Assembly: GCA_938091935.1 (NCBI GenBank)
Contig: CALKNV010000006.1
Span: 1-49,265 of the forward strand
DNA length: 49,265 nucleotides
Direction of reading: 5' to 3'
Origin: an uncultured Pseudomonadales bacterium
GTDB lineage: Bacteria > Pseudomonadota > Gammaproteobacteria > Pseudomonadales > Pseudohongiellaceae
Positions 16,094 to 24,735 of the stretch are shown here, piece by piece; within the stretch, counting starts at the first letter, position 1, and each line of letters starts with the position of its first letter. Position numbers and translations under genes: made by a program. Below the pieces are notes generated by a model. It ran no database searches. It was not told the origin of the DNA and worked only from the letters and a program-made list of their open reading frames with translations.

Positions 16094-16627
16094 ATGAAAA
16101 TAACCCAACTTACAAAATTGGCCCTCGTAATTTTCGCGCTCAGCGGTTTTGCCGCCTGTAGCTCGACCGGCGAAGAAACCGCTGCGAGTGAGTCGCAAAC
16201 CCAGTCCAGCAGCAGTTCTAGCGGCAGTTCACAGAGCGCAGCGGAAGCTGCAGCAGCTGCGGCCGCCGCAGCCGAAGAGCGCATGCGCCGCTCGGCACTG
16301 GCAACACGGGTTTTCTACTTTGACTTCGATGTCTCGGAATTCCGCGGCTCAGATCGGGAAGTGCTCAACTTTCACGCTCGCGACCTGGCGGCTAATCCCC
16401 GTAAGCGCATCCGTCTGGAAGGCCATGCTGATGAACGTGGCACACGGGAATACAACCTGGCACTCGGCGAACGCCGTGCCAATGGCATCCTCAATTACCT
16501 GATAGTGAATGGGGCAGCACGTAACCAGATTGAAACAGTCAGCTACGGTGAAGAGCGCCCTGCAGATCGGGCCACCAGCGAGGCGGCTTATCAGCGCAAT
16601 CGTCGGGTAGAAATAGTAGATATGTAA
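16094..16627 (+). CDS. pal: Peptidoglycan-associated lipoprotein (Pal/OmpA family)
   Basis: This 177-aa outer-membrane lipoprotein has a signal peptide ending in the lipobox 'LSGFAAC' with the lipidated cysteine at residue 21. A Ser/Gln-rich linker and an alanine-rich helical stretch follow (about residues 45-62). The OmpA C-terminal domain starts near residue 70 with 'TRVFYFDFDVSEF' and includes the peptidoglycan-binding segment 'GHADERGTREYNLALGERRA', where the conserved Asp and Arg contact diaminopimelate. The true start is ATG 16094; the open frame extends further upstream without a start signal. Pal is normally in tolQRAB-pal-cpoB, but no tol genes adjoin here, so this may be a second copy or a Pal-like paralogue. 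Confidence 0.9.
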   Translation: MKITQLTKLALVIFALSGFAACSSTGEETAASESQTQSSSSSSGSSQSAAEAAAAAAAAAEERMRRSALATRVFYFDFDVSEFRGSDREVLNFHARDLAANPRKRIRLEGHADERGTREYNLALGERRANGILNYLIVNGAARNQIETVSYGEERPADRATSEAAYQRNRRVEIVDM

Positions 16628-16673
16628 ACCAGCGTGGGTTCACGCCCAGGCTGGTTAGTTTTACTGGAAGATC

Positions 16674-16704
16674 GGGCTAAGCCTTGAGGCTTGGCCCTTT
16701 TTTT
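16674..16704 (+). terminator. Intrinsic terminator after pal
   Basis: GGGCTAAGCC (16674-16683) pairs with GGCTTGGCCC around a TTGA loop (one G:T pair), followed by seven T residues. A second imperfect hairpin (AACCAGC/GCTGGTT) lies just before it at about 16627-16656. Confidence 0.9.
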
Positions 16705-16742
16705 GCCACGAATTTTGACGGGACGAATCGCAAATTCGGCGT

Positions 16743-17720
16743 TTATGAGTTCAGGGCCTGCCTAAGCGCAGCACCGATCCGTTGCAAAGCATCATCCCCT
16801 GCTTTTATGCCCCCCGCGAATGATACGAAGGCGTGTATCTGGTCCGGATAGCACACATGTTCTACCTCGACCCCTGACTCCTGAAGGCGATCAACGTAGG
16901 CCTGTCCTTCATCCCGCAGCGGATCGAAGCCTGCTGTAATCACCAGGGCCGGCGGTAAGTCGGTGAGATCGTGGCTGAGGAAAGCCAGATCAGCATCCGC
17001 TGCCTGCTGTGGTGACTCGAGATAATGCCCTCTAAACCAGTTCATCCCTGCCTTGGTCAATAAATGACCCGTTGCAAACTCATCAACGGAAGCGAAGCCC
17101 ATGTTAGGGTCTACTGAGGGATACAGCAGAACCTGAAATTTCGGCGCGGCGATACCCTTCGCTTTGCAGGCCAGCGTCACTGCCACGGTAAGATTCCCGC
17201 CTGCGCTATCCCCGGCCACGGCCAGGCGCTCTGGATCAACGCCCAGACTGGCATGGTTTTCCAAAACCCAACGATAGACATCGAAGCCATCCCTATGGAT
17301 CTGTTTGATCTTATTGGCCGGTGCCAGTTCGTAGTCAACCGAAAGCACATGGCAGCCGCTATTGGCAGCAATATGCTGGGCCACCGTGTCGTACTCGTCT
17401 ATGTCGCCAATGACGTAACCACCACCGTGAAAAAAAAGACAGCAGGGCGCATCGACCACCGCAGCGTTGTCCGGTATATAGTGCCTCACCTTCACCTCGC
17501 CTCGCTCGATAGGCACCATGATGTCCGCAACGGCCCTCATCTCCCTGGCGGCTGGTGCAAAAGGATTACCTCGCTCCTTGCGAAAGGCTCGAATCTGCTC
17601 TGGGGAGCCCTCTTCTATCTGCGGCAGGCGTGCCGCTGAATCAGCAACTTTCTGCGCCATGGCTTCGAGCACTTCTGTGCGTTCAGCTCTCGAAGCCGTG
17701 GGAATCGATTTTTCAGTCAT
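16743..17720 (-). CDS. Alpha/beta hydrolase, hormone-sensitive lipase (HSL) family esterase
   Basis: This is a 325-aa esterase/lipase of the HSL (type IV) family. It has the oxyanion motif 'FFHGGGYVIGD', the nucleophile elbow 'GDSAGGN', the acid in 'DPLRDEG' and the catalytic histidine in 'HAFVSF'. It probably cleaves short acyl esters in the cytoplasm; no signal peptide is seen. In-frame sequence extends to 17774, but that part would overlap the upstream gene and has no homologous look; ATG 17720 gives a normal HSL length and a 19-nt gap after the DUF4105/Lnb-like gene. The two genes are probably co-transcribed. Confidence 0.92.
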   Translation of the reverse strand: MTEKSIPTASRAERTEVLEAMAQKVADSAARLPQIEEGSPEQIRAFRKERGNPFAPAAREMRAVADIMVPIERGEVKVRHYIPDNAAVVDAPCCLFFHGGGYVIGDIDEYDTVAQHIAANSGCHVLSVDYELAPANKIKQIHRDGFDVYRWVLENHASLGVDPERLAVAGDSAGGNLTVAVTLACKAKGIAAPKFQVLLYPSVDPNMGFASVDEFATGHLLTKAGMNWFRGHYLESPQQAADADLAFLSHDLTDLPPALVITAGFDPLRDEGQAYVDRLQESGVEVEHVCYPDQIHAFVSFAGGIKAGDDALQRIGAALRQALNS

Positions 17721-17739
17721 GTGACTCGTATCCGTATTG

Positions 17740-19119
17740 TTAGAAAAACATATTCCTGGGTTTCGCGGGTTCAAAACCCACCACCCAGATTAGCGAGGTA
17801 AACAGCAGGAACCCAGGCACTACAGAGATTGCGATTTCCATGATGAGCTGTTGGCTTAAGCCAAGGAAGGCGATGGCCACATAGCCCAGCATCGCTACAA
17901 CATGCAGCAACAGGTAGTAATTGATAAAAGGCGCGCTGTTATGTGTCATAGGCCAGGGTTTGCATAGCACCAGCCACCTCAGTGCCACCAGAATACCCAG
18001 CAAATCGGTCGGCCAGAACAAGAGCAAGTTGATGTTGTGGTGAGTGTCGACGTGGTCAGACACAAACCAGCTACCTAGCATGAGGGAGCCATATACCCCA
18101 CTAAAGATGGCGGTGAGCAGACCCAACAAGCCCAGCAATCGAAAATTGAGTCCGGCCGCCTTGAGGCTGATTCGAGAATGAGTCGCGAAATAGGACATCG
18201 GGATTCGCTTTAGCATCAGCACCAGGAAGAAAACCGGCGCCAGCAGCGCAACCGAGGCAAATTGGTAACCGCTGGTTTGCACGGTAGGTGGCGGAAACTC
18301 CATGATAACCTGGTGATCCGACAGCAATGGCAACACAACGCCATTTTCAGAGACATCAGAGGTCAAGGCGCCGAGGCGTTGACGCAAACTGAGCGGCAAG
18401 AACATCTCTTCCCACTCAGTGATCGGTCGATCAATGTTGCTGTTCATCAGGATATCCAATGAAAAAGCAATCAGTGAAACCGAAGCATAGTGAGAGCGCA
18501 CCAGATCCCGGAATGTTCTGTCAGTTTCAGCCTGATTGTTCTCGAATACACTGCCACCCAGCGCTTCATCAAGATAGTCGCGTACCCGGGTTGTACAGTT
18601 GTCAAAGAAGTACTGGTAGTCATACTCGAGGTTTTCAGGCTCAGAGTTCCACATCAGTCGGCGATAGAGGATCTCCTTCTGTGGATTGGTCAAGTTGATC
18701 CTGTCCTGCCACACCGTCCGGCCCTGCGCCCGATACATATCAAACTCACGCGCCGGCAGACTTGTAGCCAGGCGATAATTCATGATGCCCTTGAAAAAAT
18801 TGTATGAGAAGGCAACGACACCGCCGCTAACGTCGAACACACCCCAATTGAAAACCAGGTCCGTATTCGAGCTTTCGTCATACATACGCAGAGCCGTATG
18901 GCCAAAGTTATCCCAGACGTTTTTGCCCACATCCACGGTGATCAGATAAAAATGAACCCCGCTCAGGTCAGCCGGAACCGGGTAATCGGCCGCATCCAGA
19001 GGCGCGTTGAGGGTTGCATTGAATATGGAAGGTTGCGCCGCAGCCGGAGCGGGTGCCAGCGCAAAAACAGCGAGTTGGGCAAGCAGTAGCAATAGAATGA
19101 AGGTGCGGAATGGCACCAT
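17740..19119 (-). CDS. DUF4105/Lnb-like membrane protein (possible lipoprotein N-acyltransferase homologue)
   Basis: This is a 459-aa protein from ATG 19119. A signal peptide or first helix ('RTFILLLLLAQLAVFALAP', ending 'APAAAQ') is followed by a periplasmic DUF4105 domain (about residues 45-250). 'VWDNFGHTALRMYD' supplies a conserved histidine (about 74) and 'FFDNCTTRVRDYL' a conserved cysteine (about 175), the expected Cys/His pair. About five C-terminal membrane helices follow, including the 'NINLLLFWPTDLLG' segment. This layout matches Lnb, described as the lipoprotein N-acyltransferase of Bacteroides. Whether this gammaproteobacterial homologue does the same, or another acyl transfer or hydrolysis, is unknown. 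An alternative GTG start at 19170 adds 17 residues. The downstream neighbour is an HSL esterase. Confidence 0.8.
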   Translation of the reverse strand: MVPFRTFILLLLLAQLAVFALAPAPAAAQPSIFNATLNAPLDAADYPVPADLSGVHFYLITVDVGKNVWDNFGHTALRMYDESSNTDLVFNWGVFDVSGGVVAFSYNFFKGIMNYRLATSLPAREFDMYRAQGRTVWQDRINLTNPQKEILYRRLMWNSEPENLEYDYQYFFDNCTTRVRDYLDEALGGSVFENNQAETDRTFRDLVRSHYASVSLIAFSLDILMNSNIDRPITEWEEMFLPLSLRQRLGALTSDVSENGVVLPLLSDHQVIMEFPPPTVQTSGYQFASVALLAPVFFLVLMLKRIPMSYFATHSRISLKAAGLNFRLLGLLGLLTAIFSGVYGSLMLGSWFVSDHVDTHHNINLLLFWPTDLLGILVALRWLVLCKPWPMTHNSAPFINYYLLLHVVAMLGYVAIAFLGLSQQLIMEIAISVVPGFLLFTSLIWVVGFEPAKPRNMFF

Positions 19120-19306
19120 CGACAGAGTGTTGTTTGTGGGTCGGGCTTCGAATGATCTTGCTGGACTCACGGTGCTGTCTCAAAGCCTCACACTTCGAAT
19201 AAAAATGAATCGTATCAGAGATTTAGATTAGATCAAGACCAGTGAAAGCTGCCACCCTGACCCTGACAAAGTCTGCGACTAACATCGAAGCTCAAATTGC
19301 AGGCAT

Positions 19307-19348
19307 AAAAAATCCCCACTCCCTATCCGCCATATAGATGAGTGGGGA
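19307..19348 (-). terminator. Orphan intrinsic terminator on the minus strand
   Basis: Read on the minus strand, TCCCCACTC (complement of 19348-19340) pairs with GAGTGGGGA (complement of 19321-19313), followed by TTTTTT (19312-19307). No recognised gene ends just before it, since the secreted protein gene upstream already has its own terminator at 19617-19646. Confidence 0.8.
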
Positions 19349-19616
19349 CCTGCGGAACCAAAACTCAGAATTCAGGCAGGGCTTGATGTGGGTTCTGCGA
19401 GGAATGCCTGCCACTCCGCTAGTCCGCATGATTCGCAGGCTAACAGAGCCTTTATGAATGGAATCTGAATGTGGTCAATCGTTCGCGCTGAATAATTGAG
19501 GCAGGTTTTACTAATGAGACAGGTACCCCATGCACTCCCCGCATTGTCACCAGATGTTGGCAACCACCACCGTTGAAATTGGCTCTGGAAACATCCATGA
19601 ACAATTTTTCACCAAT

Positions 19617-19646
19617 AAAAAAGGCCGGCTAATGCCGGCCTTTTTT
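19617..19646. terminator. Bidirectional intrinsic terminator of the secreted protein gene
   Basis: A perfect GGCCGGC/GCCGGCC stem with a TAAT loop is flanked by AAAAAA on one side and TTTTTT on the other. It lies 24 nt past the stop of the minus-strand gene ending at 19670. Confidence 0.93.
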
Positions 19647-19669
19647 CAAATGCGCTGGAATCCAGGCGA

Positions 19670-20647
19670 CTACTGCCCTTCTTCGGTTCCGCGTTCCTCA
19701 GCCATGCGCTCGCCGCGCAGTATATTAACCATGCCGTAGTTTCCTTCATGGCAGGCATACTCATAAATCTGACCATCAACTTTCGACATAACGGTCATCA
19801 CCTGGATCTTGTCAGTAAATGTCGAAGGATCATCGACCGTATACTCGTATTCCATGCTGTAGGGACCGGTGCGCGTAAAGCGCTCGGTCAGAACCTTATC
19901 TTCGGCAGACCCGTAAACACTGAAGCTCTGGGTCAGGCTGTTAAAGTTGCGGGTCTCTACTACCAGGGTGTCACCATCCCAGTAGCCACGGGAATCGCCA
20001 GTCCAGAGTCGAATGTCATCGGTCAGAGGTGGGCGATCGTCTAGTGGAACAATGCGCGCATCATGAATCATCTCGGTCATGATGACCGCAGTATTCTGAC
20101 TCTGAATCAGTTGCACATTGTTGTTGTACAGGTTCGGTTCGAATGGAGGACCCGAGTTAAAGCCCAAGATGCAGCGCTCGGACAAACCGCGATCTTCCGG
20201 GCCATTCTTCGCGATACCACCCACAACCATGCGCACTGGGCGCACACCGGGCTCATCGGGTCCCAGACCACCTATTTGTACCGGCACGCCTTCGACGGTT
20301 TCAGGGAGCTTGCCATTTTCCGGGTACATGAGACGCGCGGTACGGTTATCGTCGCCGTTGCCCATTTCAGTCCAGAACGTGTTGTATCCGCCCACGCCCT
20401 GCTGGTTCAATGCTTCGAGGCCGAGTTCAGTTTGCGCCTGGAATGCAGCGATTTCTTCAGGTGTCAATTCGGTCTTATTACCAAAGAAGGCAGGTCGCTC
20501 TAGCGGAATCACCGAGCTGAAATTCCACACACCCTGCAGGTCGGGTTGACCCCATTCGGTGCGCTCAGGTGTGTAAGTGTCCTGTGCCAGGGCCTGGCCG
20601 GCGGACAGTAATCCGGTAATCGCGACAACAAGTACACGAAGCTTCAT
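19670..20647 (-). CDS. Secreted protein of unknown function
   Basis: This is a 325-aa protein with a clear signal peptide ('KLRVLVVAITGLLSAG', cleaved after 'QALA'), so it is exported to the periplasm. The mature part opens 'TPERTEWGQPDLQGVWNFSS', a motif found at the start of a widespread uncharacterised family in marine Gammaproteobacteria and Acidobacteria. Further recognisable features are 'PLERPAFF', 'RCILGFNSGPPF', 'TGDSRGYWDGDTLVVETRNF' and a C-terminal beta-rich part. The fold looks like a beta barrel (lipocalin-like), which is inference. ATG 20647 is preferred because GGGGGA lies just upstream. It is a single-gene transcript closed by a strong terminator. Confidence 0.82.
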   Translation of the reverse strand: MKLRVLVVAITGLLSAGQALAQDTYTPERTEWGQPDLQGVWNFSSVIPLERPAFFGNKTELTPEEIAAFQAQTELGLEALNQQGVGGYNTFWTEMGNGDDNRTARLMYPENGKLPETVEGVPVQIGGLGPDEPGVRPVRMVVGGIAKNGPEDRGLSERCILGFNSGPPFEPNLYNNNVQLIQSQNTAVIMTEMIHDARIVPLDDRPPLTDDIRLWTGDSRGYWDGDTLVVETRNFNSLTQSFSVYGSAEDKVLTERFTRTGPYSMEYEYTVDDPSTFTDKIQVMTVMSKVDGQIYEYACHEGNYGMVNILRGERMAEERGTEEGQ

Positions 20648-20842
20648 GATTTCCCCCAAATCGGTATTTCATTTGATCCCGCTAGTGTAACCGATTTGGC
20701 ACCATGAAGCAGGCGATTCTCAGCTATTTGGCCGCGAGGTCCCGTATTTCAACGCAGATGACGAGTAATCACTACACTTGCTATCAGAGAATAAGCTAAG
20801 GGCCATTTGAGAAGCGGTTAGCAACAAAGAGATTCTAGCGGC

Positions 20843-21211
20843 TTAGCTCACTGTCTTCTTGCGCTGCTTTTTTGCGGCGGCACGTAGCGCTGCACCAAAG
20901 CCCAGGTTGCCCCACTGAGTCATGAGCTCAAGATCCTCCATAGCATCTTCCGGCGCCTGACAGTAGCCCATTTGCATGTCCTTGCCCTGTTTCTTGTAAG
21001 TGAACGCCTGCAATCCAAGGGCGTCGAATGCCGCGCGATTGTCTGCATCCGCTTTCAAGTACAGTTCATTGTCCGCGATCAGGCCGAACATCATGCCGTC
21101 AAGAAAAACGCCAAAGCCGCCGAACATACGCTTGGAATAAGCTGGCCCCACACCCTGCAGCATTTCAACCACGTGGGCAGCAAACGCTTTCTCACCTTCA
21201 TTGGCAGCCAT
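20843..21211 (-). CDS. TfoX N-terminal domain protein
   Basis: This 122-aa protein consists of the TfoX N-terminal domain. It shows 'SKRMFGGFGVFLDGMMFGLI' with the conserved glycines, then 'ELYLKADADNRAAFDALG' and 'QMGYCQAPEDAMED'. The C-terminal TfoX domain, which is linked to competence regulation, is absent, and the tail is lysine/arginine-rich ('RAAAKKQRKK'). Stand-alone TfoX-N proteins are common and of unknown role. It is divergent from the ThDP enzyme gene with a 110-nt space. Confidence 0.9.
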   Translation of the reverse strand: MAANEGEKAFAAHVVEMLQGVGPAYSKRMFGGFGVFLDGMMFGLIADNELYLKADADNRAAFDALGLQAFTYKKQGKDMQMGYCQAPEDAMEDLELMTQWGNLGFGAALRAAAKKQRKKTVS

Positions 21212-21321
21212 TGGTGTTACCCCAAATACTAGCCTTCCTCAAATTAGTGTTTCTTCTGGCAAATGCTATGATTAGCTGCCTTCACGCAAGCCACACTAAC
21301 AGTCAACATCAGGAACATAAC

Positions 21322-22887
21322 ATGAACGGCGCCACTGCATTAATTAACACACTTGCCGATTGCGGAGTCGAATTTTGTATTGCCAATCCCGGCACCTCAG
21401 AGATGCACCTGGTGCAAGCGCTGGATGCCGTTCCACGAATGAAGTCCGTGTTGGCGCTGTTTGAAGGCGTGTGCACAGGCGCGGCCGATGGCGTGGGCAG
21501 GATGACCGGTAAGCCTGCCGCCACCCTACTGCACCTGGGCCCGGGCATGGCTAATGGTATTGCCAACCTGCACAACGCACGCCGGGGTAACGCGCCAATG
21601 ATAAATATCATCGGCAACCACCCCAATTATCATGTCGGTTTCGATGCGCCTCTCACCTCAGATATCGACACCCTGGCAAGGAATTTCTCCTGCTGGATCA
21701 AGTCCTGCTCAACTGCCGAAACCCTGGCCCAGGATGGGGCCGATGCCTACACCTCCAGCCTGCGACAGAGCAGCGGCTCCACCGGACAGATCGCCACCTT
21801 GATTATGGGCGCCGATGCCGCCTGGGGAGACAGCGCTGGGCCGGTAGTGCCCAACCCGGTACCGAGACGTGCCTCGGTTGATGAGCAGGCAGTAATCACC
21901 ATTGCTGACATTCTATCCAAGGGTGGCAAGACAGCTCTGCTGCTGGAGCATCAGGGCGCCGAGCAGGCCGCCATGGAAGCGGCAAGTCGCATCGCAAGCA
22001 AGACTGGCTGCCGCTTATTCAATGGTACATTTCCCGCCCGCGTCGATGGCGGCCCCGGCAGAGTAGCCGTTGAGCGCCTGCCCTATTTCCCAGAGCAAAT
22101 CCTGGCAACCCTGGAAGGAATTGAGCATTTAATTCTGGTGGGCGGCGAAATCCCTGCATCTTTCTTTGCTTACCGTGGAATTCCTGGCCAGCTTATCCCT
22201 AAAGGCTGCACGGTCAACCGACTGTCATTTATCGAAGAAGATGCAATTGACGCCCTGGAGCGTGTGGCCGAAAGGGTTGGCGCAGCCACAGCCGAGGTCA
22301 CTCGATTTCAAAAAGTAGACATTCCCACACCTACTGGCGAACTGGACAATAAGTCGATCATTCAAGCTATCGCCGCAACCATGCCGGATAATGTGATTGT
22401 CTGCACGGACTCGGGAGGTGGCAACGCCGCCTATCCCTATTGCCAAAACTCAGCGCCAAATAGTTGGCTAAGCTTGACCGGCGGCGCCATCGGGCAGGGT
22501 GGTCCCTGTGCAACCGGCGCAGCACTGGCTTGCCCAGACCAACCGGTACTGGCACTGCTTGGAGATGGCGGCGCAGCCTATACGATTCAGTGCCTGTGGA
22601 CTCAGGCGCGAGAGCAGCAAAACGTGACCACCGTTATTTTCGCCAACAACTCCTACAATATTCTCAATGTTGAATATGCAAGACTCGGCGTCACCAACCC
22701 GGGAGACATTGCCAATAGCCTGTTTGATATCGGTAATCCAAACATTGACTGGGTCGACCTGGCCCGGGGCTTTGGAGTCCCTGGAGCAAAAGCCAACAGT
22801 GCCGAAGAATTCAGCACACTCCTGGAAAAGAGCTATGAGACACCTGGCCCGTTTCTAATTCAGGCTAACGCCGAACTACAGCGCTAA
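21322..22887 (+). CDS. Thiamine diphosphate-dependent enzyme, acetolactate synthase large subunit-like
   Basis: This 521-aa enzyme has the three-domain layout of ThDP decarboxylases and synthases. The N-terminal pyrimidine-binding domain contains the activating glutamate in 'LALFEGVCTGAADG' (E48). The middle domain is degenerate. The C-terminal pyrophosphate domain has the metal motif 'LLGDGGAAYTIQ', ending 25 residues later in 'NNSYNI'. It is about 50 residues shorter than true IlvB and has no small-subunit gene beside it, so it is more likely a 2-oxoacid decarboxylase or ligase (benzoylformate decarboxylase-like) than the valine/isoleucine pathway enzyme. AGGAAC precedes ATG 21322. It ends one base before the convergent symporter gene. 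Confidence 0.9.
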   Translation: MNGATALINTLADCGVEFCIANPGTSEMHLVQALDAVPRMKSVLALFEGVCTGAADGVGRMTGKPAATLLHLGPGMANGIANLHNARRGNAPMINIIGNHPNYHVGFDAPLTSDIDTLARNFSCWIKSCSTAETLAQDGADAYTSSLRQSSGSTGQIATLIMGADAAWGDSAGPVVPNPVPRRASVDEQAVITIADILSKGGKTALLLEHQGAEQAAMEAASRIASKTGCRLFNGTFPARVDGGPGRVAVERLPYFPEQILATLEGIEHLILVGGEIPASFFAYRGIPGQLIPKGCTVNRLSFIEEDAIDALERVAERVGAATAEVTRFQKVDIPTPTGELDNKSIIQAIAATMPDNVIVCTDSGGGNAAYPYCQNSAPNSWLSLTGGAIGQGGPCATGAALACPDQPVLALLGDGGAAYTIQCLWTQAREQQNVTTVIFANNSYNILNVEYARLGVTNPGDIANSLFDIGNPNIDWVDLARGFGVPGAKANSAEEFSTLLEKSYETPGPFLIQANAELQR

Positions 22888-24429
22888 TCAGGCCCAATCG
22901 AAATTGCGCTTGATGCTGCCCAGCCGGGTGTAAAACTCATCAGCCATTTCCCCATCACCGTCGGGTCGCGGGCCAAATATGCTCACAACCGGGATAACGA
23001 TAAGAGGAAGCATCAGGGTAAGAAACGATGGATCGCGCCATTCACCAAGGTAGCTGACAAGTTCATACCACCACTGAGCGAAGCCACCAGCGGTCGCATT
23101 ATCAACGCCGCCAAACAGGGTATTGAACAGCCACATGATGAGGCCTCCCGCAAAACCGGTAGCCATACCCCAAAATACGCCCTGCTCAGTCGTGCGTCGC
23201 CAGTAGAACACATAGGCCACGGCAATTGCTGGAGGCACCACCATCGCAAACCCAAGCAGCAGTAATTGCAGCACAGAGCTGATGTTCCCCAACCAAGCGA
23301 TCACTGCCGCGGCAGTACCATAGATCACTGTGACGATCTTGTAGGTCCGTAGCTTCTTGTCAGAATCATAGTGCTTTGCCGCTGGAATCCAGTCATTCAC
23401 AAACATAGTCGCACTAGCCAGGAGAATAGGTGCACCGGAAGAAATCACTGCCGCCAGCACGGCAGCCAGGGCAATGCCTCCCAGTATGGGCCCGGTATCC
23501 ATGGCTAATTGCGCGATGTTCAGATAGCTGGTCAGCCCGCTTTCCGATCCATAGGTCGCCATGGTGAGAATACCGATGAACCCGGCCACCATGGGCATCA
23601 AGGCGGCGACGATGCCGGCAAGGAAAAACCCGGGGATCAGGTAGTCCTGCTTCCCGGCGGAGCTGGCATAGTTGGCATACACCGACGCAGCCGGCGTATG
23701 AATTGTGGCTGAGATAAACAGCGCAATAATGGTTGCCCAGCCAATGCCAGTGAAACTCCACCAGCTAGCCTCATCTTTATCTGCCGCTACCAACATACCA
23801 TCTGCGAGGCTGCGCACTTCTTCCCAGCCTCCCAGATTGTTCATAGCAACCACGCCCACCAGCATCAGGCCCAGGATAATAACCGCGCAGTGCACAACAT
23901 TCGCGATTGCCGTCCCTTTCAGCCCGCCAGAGACCGTGAATGTGACAATGAGAAAACCACCTATGGCCACGCCCACCACGAAAGGTAGACCTGTCACTCC
24001 ACTAACAATAGAGCCGATCACATAGGGTTCGATGATATTCACAACCAGGTATTCAGCCTGTACACAAAGACTGGTCAACCACTGGCAGCGATAAGAGCCA
24101 AAGCGATGATCAAATACCTGCCCCACGCTGACGACCTTGAGCCGACGATACGGAATCGCAAAAAACAGCCCCACCAGAAATAATGCAGCAAAGGAATTTA
24201 CGCCGTACCAGAGATGGCCCAAACCCTCGTTGATTACATCCCCGGCCACGCCGTAGGTACCAGCACCGCCGATGCGGGTTCCAGCAACACCAGCCGCCAA
24301 CATGAAGACACCCAAACTGCCGCCACCTATCGCCCAATCGCTGGCAGTTTTATTACCCCGATTCAGGTAAACCCCAAAGGCGGCGAAGAATCCGAGATAG
24401 AGAATAATAACGAGGGCGGTAATACTCAT
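22888..24429 (-). CDS. Sodium:solute symporter family (SSF) transporter
   Basis: This 513-aa inner-membrane transporter has about 13 hydrophobic helices. Features are the N-terminal 'GGGSLGVFMLAAGVAGTRIGG', which lies in the family's sodium-binding helix 1 (core motif 'AAGVAGTRIGG'), 'PYRRLKVVSVGQVFDHRFG' and 'SGAPILLASATMFVNDW'. It probably couples sodium entry to uptake of an organic acid or other small solute; the substrate cannot be read from the sequence. The start ATG 24429 has GGAGC five bases upstream. It is divergent from the amidohydrolase gene and convergent with the ThDP enzyme gene, so the three may form a catabolic set with uptake. Confidence 0.94.
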   Translation of the reverse strand: MSITALVIILYLGFFAAFGVYLNRGNKTASDWAIGGGSLGVFMLAAGVAGTRIGGAGTYGVAGDVINEGLGHLWYGVNSFAALFLVGLFFAIPYRRLKVVSVGQVFDHRFGSYRCQWLTSLCVQAEYLVVNIIEPYVIGSIVSGVTGLPFVVGVAIGGFLIVTFTVSGGLKGTAIANVVHCAVIILGLMLVGVVAMNNLGGWEEVRSLADGMLVAADKDEASWWSFTGIGWATIIALFISATIHTPAASVYANYASSAGKQDYLIPGFFLAGIVAALMPMVAGFIGILTMATYGSESGLTSYLNIAQLAMDTGPILGGIALAAVLAAVISSGAPILLASATMFVNDWIPAAKHYDSDKKLRTYKIVTVIYGTAAAVIAWLGNISSVLQLLLLGFAMVVPPAIAVAYVFYWRRTTEQGVFWGMATGFAGGLIMWLFNTLFGGVDNATAGGFAQWWYELVSYLGEWRDPSFLTLMLPLIVIPVVSIFGPRPDGDGEMADEFYTRLGSIKRNFDWA

Positions 24430-24735
24430 GCACAGCTCCTGCAACTTTAGAGTTGCATGGTGTTCTTTATTGTTATGGTGTCAGCTGTTCTCTGCTAATC
24501 AGACCCACAGGTTTAAACCCTTGGGGTTAAATCATTGGGGCAAAACAACTTGACGCATGGGCGCTGGGCTCTAATCATTACCAGCACTACTAGTGTCAGC
24601 GCTGAAGCTGACTTGAATCAAAACTCAAATTTTCTTGAAAGCCATACTACACCAGCATTGCCCGGCGTATCCACAGATCACATCTGGCTGATTACCGGAC
24701 CTCTAAACAGACACTGCCTATAAAAGGAAGCCATC
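24430..24735. other. Divergent control region between symporter and amidohydrolase
   Basis: A perfect 10-bp palindrome GGTTTAAACC lies at 24510-24519 and overlaps the looser dyad AACCC-TTG-GGGTT (24516-24528). Such a site midway between divergent genes is a plausible operator. No regulator gene is adjacent, and no gene is seen in this 306-base gap. Confidence 0.45.

Larger units (their letters stand above)
19171..19669. other. Gene-poor stretch bounded by two terminators
   Basis: Half a kilobase without a convincing gene. It contains a minus-strand terminator (19307-19348) and a bidirectional terminator (19617-19646). Between them, on the minus strand, only short weak frames exist: a 48-codon frame from ATG 19598 to TAA 19452, with GGTGA about 10 nt upstream, and a 63-codon TTG-started frame (19563-19372). 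Neither resembles a family I know. A small RNA or small protein transcript ending at 19307 is possible. Confidence 0.45.

Noticed and set aside
19372..19563. 63-codon minus-strand frame as a gene
   Set aside because: It starts with TTG without a ribosome binding site at useful distance, and the protein resembles no family; kept only as part of the gap description.
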